Made by a program: the position numbers and the translations under genes. This document shows positions 27,956-37,129 of a DNA stretch of 49,633 nucleotides, piece after piece. Numbering within the stretch: the stretch's first letter is position 1; each line of letters opens with the position of its first letter. A model generated the notes under the pieces. The model was not told where the DNA came from. It did not search any database and saw only the letters and a program-made list of their open reading frames with translations. Location: positions 1-49,633 of the forward strand of contig VAXH01000059.1 of assembly GCA_005883955.1 (NCBI GenBank). Direction: 5' to 3'. The DNA is from Actinomycetota bacterium. GTDB lineage: Bacteria; Actinomycetota; Thermoleophilia; Gaiellales; Gaiellaceae.

Positions 27956-28513
27956 TCAGTCGACGATTCCGAGCTCCTCGACGAGCGTGAAGAACGCGTG
28001 CGCGAAGGGCGATTTTTCGGTCCGTGCGCGAACCACGTCCCAGTCCACCTGCTCGCGCACCGGCCGCGCCATCTGGACGACGCTCTCGTAGTCGAGCTCG
28101 TGCTCGCGCAGAGCCGTTAGCTTCGTCACGAACACGTCCTCGAGCGCCATTACCTGCAGCGGGACTGCATTGACGTTCAGCTCCTCGGCGCACTCGAAGG
28201 CCGAATCCTCGATCGGCTGACCCGAAGGCTCGAAGATCAGGTCGACCAGGACATCGCCGTCGAAAGCCTTGTAGAGCCAACCCTCCGGCGGCTCCTCGGT
28301 CCGCAACCCCGCTGCGGCGAGGACCTGCAGGGCGCGCTCGGCGTCCGGTTGCCTCAACATAAGGTCGATGTCGTGCACCGTCTCGGGGCCGCCGCGCGCC
28401 CACACCGCGAGCCCGCCGCCCAGCAGAAACGGCACCTCGGCATCCTGCAACAGGCCCGCGACCTTCTTCAGCGTCTCGAGCAGCTCGTCGAAGGGCGTCT
28501 CGTCCTTCGGCAC
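27956..28513 (-). CDS. Nucleotidyltransferase-like protein
   Basis: VPKDETPFDELLETLKKVAGLLQDAEVPFLLGGGLAVWARGGPETVHDIDLMLRQPDAERALQVL. Confidence 0.75.
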   Translation of the reverse strand: MPKDETPFDELLETLKKVAGLLQDAEVPFLLGGGLAVWARGGPETVHDIDLMLRQPDAERALQVLAAAGLRTEEPPEGWLYKAFDGDVLVDLIFEPSGQPIEDSAFECAEELNVNAVPLQVMALEDVFVTKLTALREHELDYESVVQMARPVREQVDWDVVRARTEKSPFAHAFFTLVEELGIVD

Positions 28514-28567
28514 GGCTACGGGGTACCCGGCCGCGCCCGACTCAATCGCTCCGCTTGAATGCGGGCG

Positions 28568-29305
28568 ATGGCGAGGCCGATCCGCATCGCCGCGGCGGGC
28601 GACATCCACTGCAGTCCCGAGAACCGCGAGCGCGTCGAAGACGCCTTTGTGCAAGTGGACGATCTCGACCTGATCCTGCTCGCCGGTGACCTGACGACCC
28701 ATGGCGATCCCGAGCAGGCAGCCGTTCTTGCCGACGTCGCGCGCGCTGCGAAGCCTCGCGTCGTGGCCGTGCTCGGCAACCACGACTGGCACGCGAACCG
28801 CGTCGACGAGCTGCTCCCGCTGCTCGAGAACGGGGGCGTGACGATGCTCGACCCCGGCTGGACGACGTGCGAGATCGACGGCGTCAGCGTCGGTGTCGCC
28901 GGGACGAAGGGGTTCGTCGGCGGTTTCCCGGACTCGCAGCTGCCGGACTTCGGGGAGCCGATCCTGCGCCAGGTGTACCGCGACACGACCGCGGAGGTCG
29001 AAGCAATCGAGGCTGGGCTCGAAGCGATCGAGGACTGCGACCACCGGATCGTCCTGCTCCACTACGCGCCGACGACGACAACTCTCGAGGGCGAGCCGCG
29101 CGTGATCTGGGCGTTCCTCGGCACTGACCGGATGGCGTCGCCGATCGGCGAGCGCCGCCCCGACGTCGTCCTCCACGGCCATGCCCACCGAGGCACCTTC
29201 GAGGGCCGGATCGGCGAGGTCCCGGTCTACAACGTCGCCGTCGAGGTGATGCGGCGCGACTTCTTCGTCTTCGAGCTCGGGCCGCGCGGACTGCGCGCGG
29301 TTTAG
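28568..29305 (+). CDS. Calcineurin-like metallophosphoesterase
   Basis: IRIAAAGDIHCS, LILLAGDLTTHG, VVAVLGNHDWH, PDVVLHGHAHRG. Confidence 0.95.
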   Translation: MARPIRIAAAGDIHCSPENRERVEDAFVQVDDLDLILLAGDLTTHGDPEQAAVLADVARAAKPRVVAVLGNHDWHANRVDELLPLLENGGVTMLDPGWTTCEIDGVSVGVAGTKGFVGGFPDSQLPDFGEPILRQVYRDTTAEVEAIEAGLEAIEDCDHRIVLLHYAPTTTTLEGEPRVIWAFLGTDRMASPIGERRPDVVLHGHAHRGTFEGRIGEVPVYNVAVEVMRRDFFVFELGPRGLRAV

Positions 29306-30465
29306 ACGAACTCCTCGCTCTCCGCATAGGCAAGTCGCCGCTCGACCCGAAACTCACGTTCGGCGTCCGGCAGGAACCAGCGCTCCGCGATCGCGGTCGG
29401 AACGACCGCGGACAGGACCACGACGGTCACCAGGAGCGAGAACTGTGTTGTGTCGATGAGCCCGGCGTTCAGGCCGTAGAGGGACGAGATCGTCCCGAAG
29501 GTCAGGCCGGTGCTCATCAGGAGTGTGATGAACGTCGCGTGCCGGCGGTCGGCACGATGGGCGAGCGGATAGAGGAAACCAAGCTTCGGGATCATCTTGG
29601 CCGCGAGCAGGATTGCGAGCAGGCCGAGGTTGCTCACCACCGCGGCGAGCGAGACATTGAGGCCGCCCTTCAGGAAGAAGAACGGAGTCAGGAACGCGAA
29701 CGCGACCACCCGCAGGCGTTTCTGCTCCTCCCGGTGCTCGGCGTAGTGGCGGCTCATGACGAGACCGAGCACGAACGCCGGCAGCACAGCTTGGCCGTTC
29801 GAGGCGTCCGCGAGCACCATCAGCAGGAGCAGGCAGGCGAACACGAGCTTGATTTCCGGCTCGATCACCCGATCGCCGAAACGGCCGAAGAACCATGGCG
29901 CAAACTTCGGTAGAGCGAGGATCAAGGCCACCGAGACGACCAGAAATGCCGGAAACCAGATGTTCGGCTTGATGAAGATCGCCGAGAGCGCCAGCGCAGT
30001 GCAGAGGTCGGTGACAAAGGTGGCGGTCATCAGAAGTTTCCCTGCGGCGGTTTGGGTCAAGCCGCGCTCGACGAGCACGGCGTAAACCACGGCCAGTGAA
30101 GTCGTCGAGAGCGCCGTTCCCGTGATCAGCGAGGCGCGGATGCTCCAGTCGAGCAAGAAGTAAGCAGCGAGCGCCGCGATCGCGAACGGTCCGACGAAGG
30201 AGACGATGCCGAGCCCGAGCGACGGTCCGAGTCGCCGGCGCATGTAGGCCGGATCGACTTCCATCCCGGCGACAAACGTCAGCACGATCGAGGCGAACTT
30301 GGCGATGAAGTCGAGCCAACCCTGCGTCTGGAGATGGAAGATGTTCCCCGCGGCAACGCCGAGTGTCAGCTCCAGCAGTGCGACGGTCACGCCGAGCTCG
30401 ACCGAGACGATGCTGGCGACGAGGACGACGGCGGTGAGAACTGCTGCGAGTTGTACTGGGCTCAC
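29302..30465 (-). CDS. CPA2-type cation:proton antiporter (Na+/H+ exchanger family)
   Basis: 387 aa multi-TM protein; FVAGMEVDPAYMRRRLG, GTALSTTSLAVVYAVLVERGLTQTAAGKLLMTATFVTDLCTALALS. Confidence 0.93.
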   Translation of the reverse strand: MSPVQLAAVLTAVVLVASIVSVELGVTVALLELTLGVAAGNIFHLQTQGWLDFIAKFASIVLTFVAGMEVDPAYMRRRLGPSLGLGIVSFVGPFAIAALAAYFLLDWSIRASLITGTALSTTSLAVVYAVLVERGLTQTAAGKLLMTATFVTDLCTALALSAIFIKPNIWFPAFLVVSVALILALPKFAPWFFGRFGDRVIEPEIKLVFACLLLLMVLADASNGQAVLPAFVLGLVMSRHYAEHREEQKRLRVVAFAFLTPFFFLKGGLNVSLAAVVSNLGLLAILLAAKMIPKLGFLYPLAHRADRRHATFITLLMSTGLTFGTISSLYGLNAGLIDTTQFSLLVTVVVLSAVVPTAIAERWFLPDAEREFRVERRLAYAESEEFV

Positions 30466-30611
30466 GGTGGCCTCCTAGCGTCGGTGAAGACGTTCGGTAG
30501 AGGCCATCAGCCCCGGAGGGCGGTTGGCGCGAGCCTCATCGCGCAGCCGGCGCAGAATACCGGCGAAGGGGAAGCGCGGGCGCCTGTTTGGCGATCTAGG
30601 TCACAAGGGGG

Positions 30612-31064
30612 TCAGGTGCCGACGACCTGGACAATCCAGCGGCGGTCGCGCTCGCGGTCGAGCTCGAGGAAGAGCACGCGCTGCCAGGTCCCGAGGCAGA
30701 GCTCGCCGTCGCGCACCGGGATCGACTCGCCCGCCGTGCCGAGCAGCATCGCCATGCAGTGCGAGTGCCCGTTGCCGAAGTCCATGTCCTCGGGGCAGAT
30801 GTTCTCGGTGCGGCGATCCCAGTCATCGTGCGCGTAGTACGCGTCGCTCGGGATCAGCCGCTTGAGCATGTTGGCGAAGTCCTCCAGGAAGCCGCTCTCG
30901 AACTCGTTCACCCGCACGCAGCAGGTCGTGTGCGGCGAGTAGACGCACGCAATCCCGTCGACGACGCCGCTCTCCCGGACGACGTCGATTACTTCCTCGG
31001 TGATGTCACGGACCGACAGTCCGCCGCTGGTGCGTAGCTGCGTCTCTTGCTGGAAGACCTTCAC
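30612..31064 (-). CDS. YjbQ/UPF0047 family protein (secondary thiamine-phosphate synthase fold)
   Basis: GIACVYSPHTTCCVRVNEFESGFLEDFANMLKRLIP...GNGHSHCMAMLLGTAGESIPVRDGELCLGTWQRVLFLELD. Confidence 0.95.
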   Translation of the reverse strand: MKVFQQETQLRTSGGLSVRDITEEVIDVVRESGVVDGIACVYSPHTTCCVRVNEFESGFLEDFANMLKRLIPSDAYYAHDDWDRRTENICPEDMDFGNGHSHCMAMLLGTAGESIPVRDGELCLGTWQRVLFLELDRERDRRWIVQVVGT

Positions 31065-31163
31065 CTTTCGCTCACCCTCCTCCGGTTGTCGGCGGCCGCG
31101 GATGTGCGGGCAGGCGTATTTTGCGCGTTTCGCGCGCAAGTTGGAAATCGAACTGACTAGTGG

Positions 31164-31691
31164 CTAGTAGCCCGTCGAGTAGGTCGTGGTACCGGACGTC
31201 CCGGTCGTGCCGGTGTTGGTGCTCCCGGTCGACGTGCTGCCACCTGCGGCACCGCTGCCGCCGACTGTGATCGTGCCCTTCATGCCGAGGCTCTTGTGCC
31301 CGTCGATCGGGCAGAAGATCTGGTAGGTGCCCTTCTTGGGAAGCGTGAGCTTGAGGGTACCGCTACTCCCCGGGTTGACCGCTGAGATGCTCGAGTCGGC
31401 GCCGTTGCCGTGAATCGCGAGCGCATGCGTGGTCGTGCCGTCGTTGACCGCCTTGAAGATGTAGGTCCCGGGCTTGGCGAGCGAGATTGTGTTCGGGTTC
31501 AGCTTGTACTCGGTCTCGTGGACCGCCACCGTCTTGATGACCATTCCGCCCGAGGACGCCGAGCTCGCCGTCGACGCCGCGGTCGACGCGGCGTTGTTCT
31601 TGGAGCCGCCGCCGTAGCCGCCGCAGCCGCCGGAAACGGCGGCCACGACGACGACGACGGCACCTAGCAGGGAGAGTCGGTGCGTCCTCAT
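31164..31691 (-). CDS. Cupredoxin-domain lipoprotein
   Basis: Lipobox-like VSGGCGG; type-1 copper ligand pattern H(ALAIHG)...C(QIFCPIDGH)...M(LGMKGTI). Confidence 0.88.
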   Translation of the reverse strand: MRTHRLSLLGAVVVVVAAVSGGCGGYGGGSKNNAASTAASTASSASSGGMVIKTVAVHETEYKLNPNTISLAKPGTYIFKAVNDGTTTHALAIHGNGADSSISAVNPGSSGTLKLTLPKKGTYQIFCPIDGHKSLGMKGTITVGGSGAAGGSTSTGSTNTGTTGTSGTTTYSTGY

Positions 31692-31747
31692 GTCGCGTGA
31701 TACGAGGCTACTCCTCCTTCGGTTTTCCGCGCTAGGCTCGCCGTGCG

Positions 31748-31821
31748 GGGCCCGTAGCTCAGCTGGTCAGAGCAGCGGACTCATAATCCGTTGGTCCCTG
31801 GTTCGAATCCAGGCGGGCCCA
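31748..31821 (+). tRNA. tRNA with anticodon CAU (tRNA-Ile2 or elongator tRNA-Met)
   Basis: GGGCCCG acceptor pairs with CGGGCCC; anticodon loop CTCATAA; T arm CCTGG-TTCGAAT-CCAGG; CCA not encoded. Confidence 0.93.
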
Positions 31822-31830
31822 CTCCGAAAG

Positions 31831-31851
31831 CCCCGCTCAGGCGGGGTTTTT
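31831..31851 (+). terminator. Intrinsic terminator after the tRNA
   Basis: CCCCGC-TCAG-GCGGGG followed by TTTTT. Confidence 0.9.
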
Positions 31852-31939
31852 CTTGGCGGAGCCGAGCGACCACAGTCGAGCCTGCCTCCCCGTCAAACTC
31901 CGCCCGGCTCCCTAGCCGGAGGGTAACCGCGACAGCGGC

Positions 31940-32440
31940 GCCTAAAACGTAAAAACGTCCCCTGGGCCTTGGTGACTCAGGCGGAGCCGGAGCGCGGCGC
32001 CCTTTCCGCTGCGGCTTAGAAGGAGCGCCCCTCCGAGGAGAGGCGGGAGGTGCTCCGGCTCCATATGCCGCAGGTAGGGATGGGTTGCCCCCACAAACGC
32101 GGGAGAAAGATACACCCGCGGAGGGCCGTCGTTGGCTTTTGACCGGGCTGCGCCGCTTATGCCTGGGTCGCGGTCCCTCCGCTCAGGAAGTGCCTACTAG
32201 GTCCTGGCCCCGCAGTCGAACTCTGTTCGCCTAGGCTCATCGCCTCGCGCGCCAACGCGCGTTGGTGGCCTTCGGGCTTTCGGCCGGGGTTCTGGCCACA
32301 GGGCCAGTCGAGCCAGTCTACTCCTCTGAGCCGCATGGCGACACAAGCCGAAGGGGCGTAGCTCGCCCTATGGCCGCCTTGATGGCGAAGATCCGCAAGT
32401 GGCTTGGGCTCGGCGAGAAGCCTTAAACCGCTCTCGTGGA
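31940..32440. ncRNA. Candidate large structured non-coding RNA; strand undetermined
   Basis: No listed six-frame ORF between 31926 and 32423; perfect stems GGAGCCGGAGC/GCTCCGGCTCC (31983-31993/32052-32062), GCGGAGGG/CCCTCCGC (32118-32125/32175-32182), CGCGGG/CCCGCG (32098-32103/32115-32120). Confidence 0.5.
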
Positions 32441-32442
32441 GA

Positions 32443-33021
32443 CTAAGCCGCCGGCTCGGGAGAGGGCGCGAGCTCCGCTTCCTGCGACCTCGTGAACGGT
32501 AGCGCCAAGGCCATCCCGACGGCGTAGCCGCCGACCACAGCAGCGATCGACGACCAGATGCCGGGCTTCTCCGTCATGTTCCAGACGATCCCGAGGACGA
32601 GGCCTATGTTGGTGAACTCCGCGACCCAGAGGCCGGGATGCCGCGTCATCCGCCGGGCATGCCCCCCGAGAGGGCCGGGACCGTTCTCCTGCAGCGCATG
32701 CTTGAGCTTGTGCGCGGTCCGCTCGGCGACCAGCGGGCCCTGCAGCGCGATCACGACAAGACCTGCGATCGAGACGTCGATCCAGCGTGTGCTCCACGTC
32801 CAGATGTCGGACGTCATGTACGCGCCCGAGCCGAACAGCCCGAGAATCGCGATCGGAAACAAGCGAGAAACCTTGCCCGCCACCATGCCCCACGGCCCTG
32901 CCTCGGCGAGTGTCTGCGCCCTGCGGAGTTGGAGGAGACAGGCGAGCAGAACGGATGCCGCACCAATGCCGATGAACAGCGCGAACAGGTGGATGTAGAG
33001 AACGACGTGATACGTGTCCAT
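32443..33021 (-). CDS. DUF2269-like integral membrane protein
   Basis: MDTYHVVLYIHLFALFIGIGAASVLLACLLQLRRAQT...GLFGSGAYMTSDIWTWSTRWIDVSIAGLVVIALQGP. Confidence 0.65.
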   Translation of the reverse strand: MDTYHVVLYIHLFALFIGIGAASVLLACLLQLRRAQTLAEAGPWGMVAGKVSRLFPIAILGLFGSGAYMTSDIWTWSTRWIDVSIAGLVVIALQGPLVAERTAHKLKHALQENGPGPLGGHARRMTRHPGLWVAEFTNIGLVLGIVWNMTEKPGIWSSIAAVVGGYAVGMALALPFTRSQEAELAPSPEPAA

Positions 33022-33160
33022 GTCCGCAGAACTCTCCCTTTTCGATCGTTGGCCTCGTCGCAGACACTGTAGGGAAATCGGGGAGGGGCTTCAATAGCGT
33101 TTGCACCCCGGCCGAGGTGGAAAGCGGAGAACCGATAAACGTTCTCGGAAGGGGGCAAAC

Positions 33161-33682
33161 ATGGGAACGAAAATCAACGAAGTGATGACGGAGCGGCCGC
33201 GTGCGGTGACACCGCAAACCTCGGTTCGTGAGGCGGCCCGGCTGATGGAGGAGGAAGACGTCGGATCGCTCCCGGTCGTCGAGGGGGGAGTTCGCCTGGT
33301 CGGGATCGTCACCGACCGTGACGTCGCGCTTCGGGTCGTCGGGGGTGGGCTCGATCCCGAGGCAACACGCGTTGGCGAGGTCGCCTCGGCCGACGTCATT
33401 ACGCTCACCCCCGAGCACGACCTTGACGAGGCGCTCGGGCTGATGGCACGCGCGCAGGTGCGGCGGCTGCCGATCGTCGCCGGCGAGAACGAACTCGTCG
33501 GGATGCTCGCGCAAGCCGACATCGCACGCGCCGGCAAGGACAAGTCGACAGGTGAGGTGATCGACGCGATCTCGCGACCGCCAGGCGGTCCCAGGGTCGC
33601 CGGTCCTGACGCCGGCGACGGCTCGAGCCTCGGGCTCAGCCGCGAGTCTGCGCAACAGAGAGAAACCCCGAAGCAAGGCTGA
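33161..33682 (+). CDS. CBS-domain pair protein
   Basis: VREAARLMEEEDVGSLPVVEGGVRLVGIVTDRDVALRV...DEALGLMARAQVRRLPIVAGENELVGMLAQADIA. Confidence 0.93.
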   Translation: MGTKINEVMTERPRAVTPQTSVREAARLMEEEDVGSLPVVEGGVRLVGIVTDRDVALRVVGGGLDPEATRVGEVASADVITLTPEHDLDEALGLMARAQVRRLPIVAGENELVGMLAQADIARAGKDKSTGEVIDAISRPPGGPRVAGPDAGDGSSLGLSRESAQQRETPKQG

Positions 33683-33692
33683 GTATTCAAAG

Positions 33693-33724
33693 AGCGGAGA
33701 GAGGCGTGATCGCCTCTCTCCGCT
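33693..33724. terminator. Bidirectional terminator-type hairpin between convergent genes
   Basis: AGCGGAGAGAGGCG-TGAT-CGCCTCTCTCCGCT, 14-bp perfect stem. Confidence 0.75.
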
Positions 33725-33747
33725 TACCTTCAATCAGGCTTCGGTTT

Positions 33748-34266
33748 CTATGAGCTCTGTTTGACCTTGCCCGAGACGCACTTCCCGAACGCGTTGGACT
33801 TGTTCGTGTTCGTTCCGTACTTCAACTTGAAGGCCGCCGGATCTGCTTTCCGCTCGGTCCAGCAGTCCTTGGCTGCGCTGATGGTCGCCTCCACGCGAGC
33901 GGCAGCAGCCGCCTTTGCTTTGGTGGAGACGCAGGTGCCGAACGCGTTCCGGTGGTTCGGCCCCGTGCCGTACTTCGCGGCAAACGCCGCTGCGTCGGCG
34001 GAACGCTCAGTGCGGCATTGCGCCGCGGCGTTCGAGTGTTCCTGCTCGTTCTTCTGCGCGAGCTTCGAGACGCACTTGCCAAACGCGTTCGACTTGCTCG
34101 TGTTCGTCCCGTACAGCAGCTTGAACGCGGCGAGACCCGCATTCCGCTCGGTCGTGCACTGCTTAACTGCCGCCGCCTGGCTGGCGGGGCTCGGCGGTGA
34201 GCCGGCGACTGCGAGGGCGGGGAGCGCCAACAGCGCAGTGACGGCGAGGAAGATCAGCTTTCGCAT
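33748..34266 (-). CDS. Secreted protein with three tandem Cys-containing repeats
   Basis: Signal peptide MRKLIFLAVTALLALPALAVAG; repeats CTTERNAGLAAFKLLYGTNTSKSNAFGKCVS / CRTERSADAAAFAAKYGTGPNHRNAFGTCVS / CWTERKADPAAFKLKYGTNTNKSNAFGKCVS. Confidence 0.85.
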   Translation of the reverse strand: MRKLIFLAVTALLALPALAVAGSPPSPASQAAAVKQCTTERNAGLAAFKLLYGTNTSKSNAFGKCVSKLAQKNEQEHSNAAAQCRTERSADAAAFAAKYGTGPNHRNAFGTCVSTKAKAAAAARVEATISAAKDCWTERKADPAAFKLKYGTNTNKSNAFGKCVSGKVKQSS

Positions 34267-34443
34267 GTGACTCCTTTCCTGTCCATCTAAGCTTCTTGAC
34301 CCGCATCAGGGCTGTGTTCGGCGGCTGTAATGCGTGCGTAAAGCGCCTTGCGATCGGACCAAAACGGGCACCCTTCCCTAGGTCCCGAACGGCCCGCTGG
34401 GCGTTTCGCCGCGTGGCTTCGAGGTTCTGGCTGGCGTTCCTCG

Positions 34444-35703
34444 TCAGTTGGAGCTCGGAACGAAGGCGTACACGCGGCGATAGCCGACGACGTAGAGGCG
34501 ATGCGAGTCCGCGACCACCGGGGTGTACTCGCCGTCGGGGTAGATCCAGAGCGCACGGCCGGTCCGGGCATCCAGACCGTAGGTGCGGTTCGCGAGGGTC
34601 GAGAAGTAGACGATCCCGTTGACGACGCTCGACGAGCCGGAGATCTTGCCGTTCGCGTGGAAGCGCCACCGGACATTGCCGGTCGCGGCATCGAACGCAT
34701 AGAAGACGCCGTCGAGCGAGCCGATCAGGACGAGATCCCGCCAGACGGCCGGGGAGGCGTAGACGTAGCCGCCGGTCGTGTACGACCAGCGAAGCTTGCC
34801 GCTGCCGGCACCGTAGGAGTAGACCTTCCCGTCCGTCGAGCCGATGAAGACCCGACCGTGGGCGATCGCGGGCGATGAGTAGAACCAGCCGGTGTGCCCG
34901 AGCCGCTGCTGGGCCGAGGCGCGCCAGACCTCCTTGCCGGTGCGAGCGTCGAGTGCGTAGACGTGGCTGTCGTAGGAGCCGATGTAGATCTTTCCGTCCG
35001 CGTACGACGGGGAGCCTTTCACCGCGCCACCGGCTGTGAAGACCCAGCGCGGTTCGCCGGTCCGAGCGCTCAGGGCGTAGACGTGGCCGTGCCAGTCGCC
35101 GGCGTAGACGAGACCGCCGACGACGAGCGGTGACGACTCGCAGGGGCCCAGGCGGAAGCGCCAGCGAACCTCACCGCTCCGTTGCGCGTAGGCGACGATC
35201 TCTCCGTCCGTTCCGGGAATCGGCGACCCACATTTGTGGCCGATGTAGGTGTTGATGACGAGCCGGTGCCACACGACCGGCGTTCCCCAACCGCAGCGGC
35301 CCGAGCGGTGGCGCCAGAGAAGTCGTCCGGTGCTCGCGTCGAGCGCGAGGAAGCGACCGTCCCAGGTCGGCAGGAAGAGCTTCCCGTACGCGACGGCCGG
35401 CGGGAACTCGAGCAGCGTCGCGTTGTTGTTGAAGGCCCAGACACGTCGGAACGGCGGCCGCAGCCGGTAGCCGGCGTCTCGCGTGCCGGCGAGGTCGAAG
35501 CCGTAGCGCGGCCACGCGACGCCCTCGGGCGGCGCCGTCGGCCGCGCCTGTGTGGTCACGAACTCGACGGACGACGAGCCGTGGATGTTGCGGAACTCGT
35601 GCTTGCGGTGGAGCACGAAGGCGGTCAGGCCGGCAACGGCGAGCAGCGCACCGGCGAAGATGATCGCCGGCCATCCCCGCAAGGAGAGCCGACGGTTGCT
35701 CAC
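34444..35703 (-). CDS. Membrane-anchored PQQ-like beta-propeller repeat protein
   Basis: Start GTG 35703; repeats such as VYALSARTGEPRWVFTAGGAVKGSPSYADGKIYIGSYDSHVYALDARTGKEVWR. Confidence 0.9.
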   Translation of the reverse strand: MSNRRLSLRGWPAIIFAGALLAVAGLTAFVLHRKHEFRNIHGSSSVEFVTTQARPTAPPEGVAWPRYGFDLAGTRDAGYRLRPPFRRVWAFNNNATLLEFPPAVAYGKLFLPTWDGRFLALDASTGRLLWRHRSGRCGWGTPVVWHRLVINTYIGHKCGSPIPGTDGEIVAYAQRSGEVRWRFRLGPCESSPLVVGGLVYAGDWHGHVYALSARTGEPRWVFTAGGAVKGSPSYADGKIYIGSYDSHVYALDARTGKEVWRASAQQRLGHTGWFYSSPAIAHGRVFIGSTDGKVYSYGAGSGKLRWSYTTGGYVYASPAVWRDLVLIGSLDGVFYAFDAATGNVRWRFHANGKISGSSSVVNGIVYFSTLANRTYGLDARTGRALWIYPDGEYTPVVADSHRLYVVGYRRVYAFVPSSN

Positions 35704-37028
35704 TGCCCCGCCCGATCGTTGCCGAGGTGCGTCCAGAGATTGTTCACGAGCTGCTGGACGCGGACGTTGTCGCGAATTCCGCCGGCGAGCGTGAACGCGC
35801 CGGCCGCGAAGACCTTCGCTCCGGCCTTCGTCTCGTAGTAGGTCATCTGAGCAGTCATTCCGCGGCCGTAGAGGTTCGGGATGTCGGCGACGACCCGGAT
35901 CGACTTCGGCGACGCTGACGTCGTCCAGTCGGCCTCGATGCCGCCGGTCGACAACACGGAGCCGTTGTGGATGCTCATGCCGGCGAAGAGCCACGGGAAC
36001 GTGCCGGTGTTGCGGACGATCCAGTTGCCGCGGTGCTCGCCGCTGTCGTTGTGGAAGTACTCGACGCCGAGGAGCGCCGCTTCCGGGCGGCCGAGGTCGC
36101 GCCACTTGATGACGCGGTACATCACGCGGCCGTGGATCACGATCTTCCAGTAGAAGTTGTTGGCGGAGAGGAAGACCAGGTTTCCGCCGCGATTCCGATA
36201 GTCGGTGACCGCGTCGTACTCGTGCGTGGTCACGTACTCGTGATGGCCGGAGAAGATGAGCAGCGAGTAGGCCTTCGCCAGCTGGCGCCCGCTCGCGTGC
36301 TTCAGCTCGGCGTCGGAGATGATGTCGACGTCCTTGTGGGTCTGGACAAGCCAGCGCAGCCACCAGGCCTCGTAGTGCTTGAAGTGCGGCGGCGTGCCGC
36401 GGTCGAGGAAGGGCCGGCCGAGCCGCGCGCTGTGCTGACATGCACACGCGTACCAGGTGTCGGCTCGCCCGTCGCCGTTGTCGTCGCGGTGGTTGTAGGC
36501 CTGCCACGTCTGCGTCGGGATAACGACCGCGACGCGGTTTACCCCGAGGTGCTTCGGCAGGAGCACGAAGGGCGCATAGCCGACCCGGCCGCCCGGGGCG
36601 GTGAGCTGGACGAAGTAGACGCCGCTCGGCCAGTCGCCGAGATGAACGTTCACGATCCGCCGGCCTGAGACGTGACCGATCGCGCGCTTTGCTGTCATCG
36701 GGACGCCGGTCATCGTGTCGTTGCCCATAATCGGGCCGGTCTCGGGTCCGACGTGCCGGATCTGGATCGAGACGGCGGGAGCCTTGTCGGTGATGACGAG
36801 ACGGGCGACGCTGTTCGGTCCGTAGCTCTCGAGCGGGAACGCGGCTTCGACGGTGGGCTTGTCCGAGCTCTGTGCCGCGACGTCGCGGCCATCGTCCTCG
36901 TCGTACCCGTACACCGGCAGCACCTTCGAGTGACCTGCGCCGACGACTGTTGCTGCGAAGACAAGGGTGAGGATCTGAAGCGTGCGGCGCCGTGCGCCGG
37001 CGAACTGGATGTGCGAGTTGGTAGCCAT
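35700..37028 (-). CDS. N,N-dimethylformamidase large-subunit-like C-terminal-domain protein
   Basis: VAVVIPTQTWQAYNHRDDNGDGRADTWYA...LLIFSGHHEYVTTHEYDAVTDYRNRGGNLVFLSANNFYWKI. Confidence 0.78.
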   Translation of the reverse strand: MATNSHIQFAGARRRTLQILTLVFAATVVGAGHSKVLPVYGYDEDDGRDVAAQSSDKPTVEAAFPLESYGPNSVARLVITDKAPAVSIQIRHVGPETGPIMGNDTMTGVPMTAKRAIGHVSGRRIVNVHLGDWPSGVYFVQLTAPGGRVGYAPFVLLPKHLGVNRVAVVIPTQTWQAYNHRDDNGDGRADTWYACACQHSARLGRPFLDRGTPPHFKHYEAWWLRWLVQTHKDVDIISDAELKHASGRQLAKAYSLLIFSGHHEYVTTHEYDAVTDYRNRGGNLVFLSANNFYWKIVIHGRVMYRVIKWRDLGRPEAALLGVEYFHNDSGEHRGNWIVRNTGTFPWLFAGMSIHNGSVLSTGGIEADWTTSASPKSIRVVADIPNLYGRGMTAQMTYYETKAGAKVFAAGAFTLAGGIRDNVRVQQLVNNLWTHLGNDRAGQ

Positions 37029-37129
37029 GGCCCGACGCTCGGGCCGAGCCCCAACCGCTCAGTCATGGCGCACCAACGGCCGGCTAACGGGCCATATCCA
37101 CCGCCCTCAGAAGGTGCTACAAAAGTCAC

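Noticed and set aside
31940-32440. RNase P RNA, 6S, SRP RNA or group II intron domain V
   Set aside because: The universal RNase P GAGGAAAGUCC and ACAGAA boxes, the SRP GGAAG/AGCA loop and a convincing domain V hairpin were not found; no reverse transcriptase is nearby.
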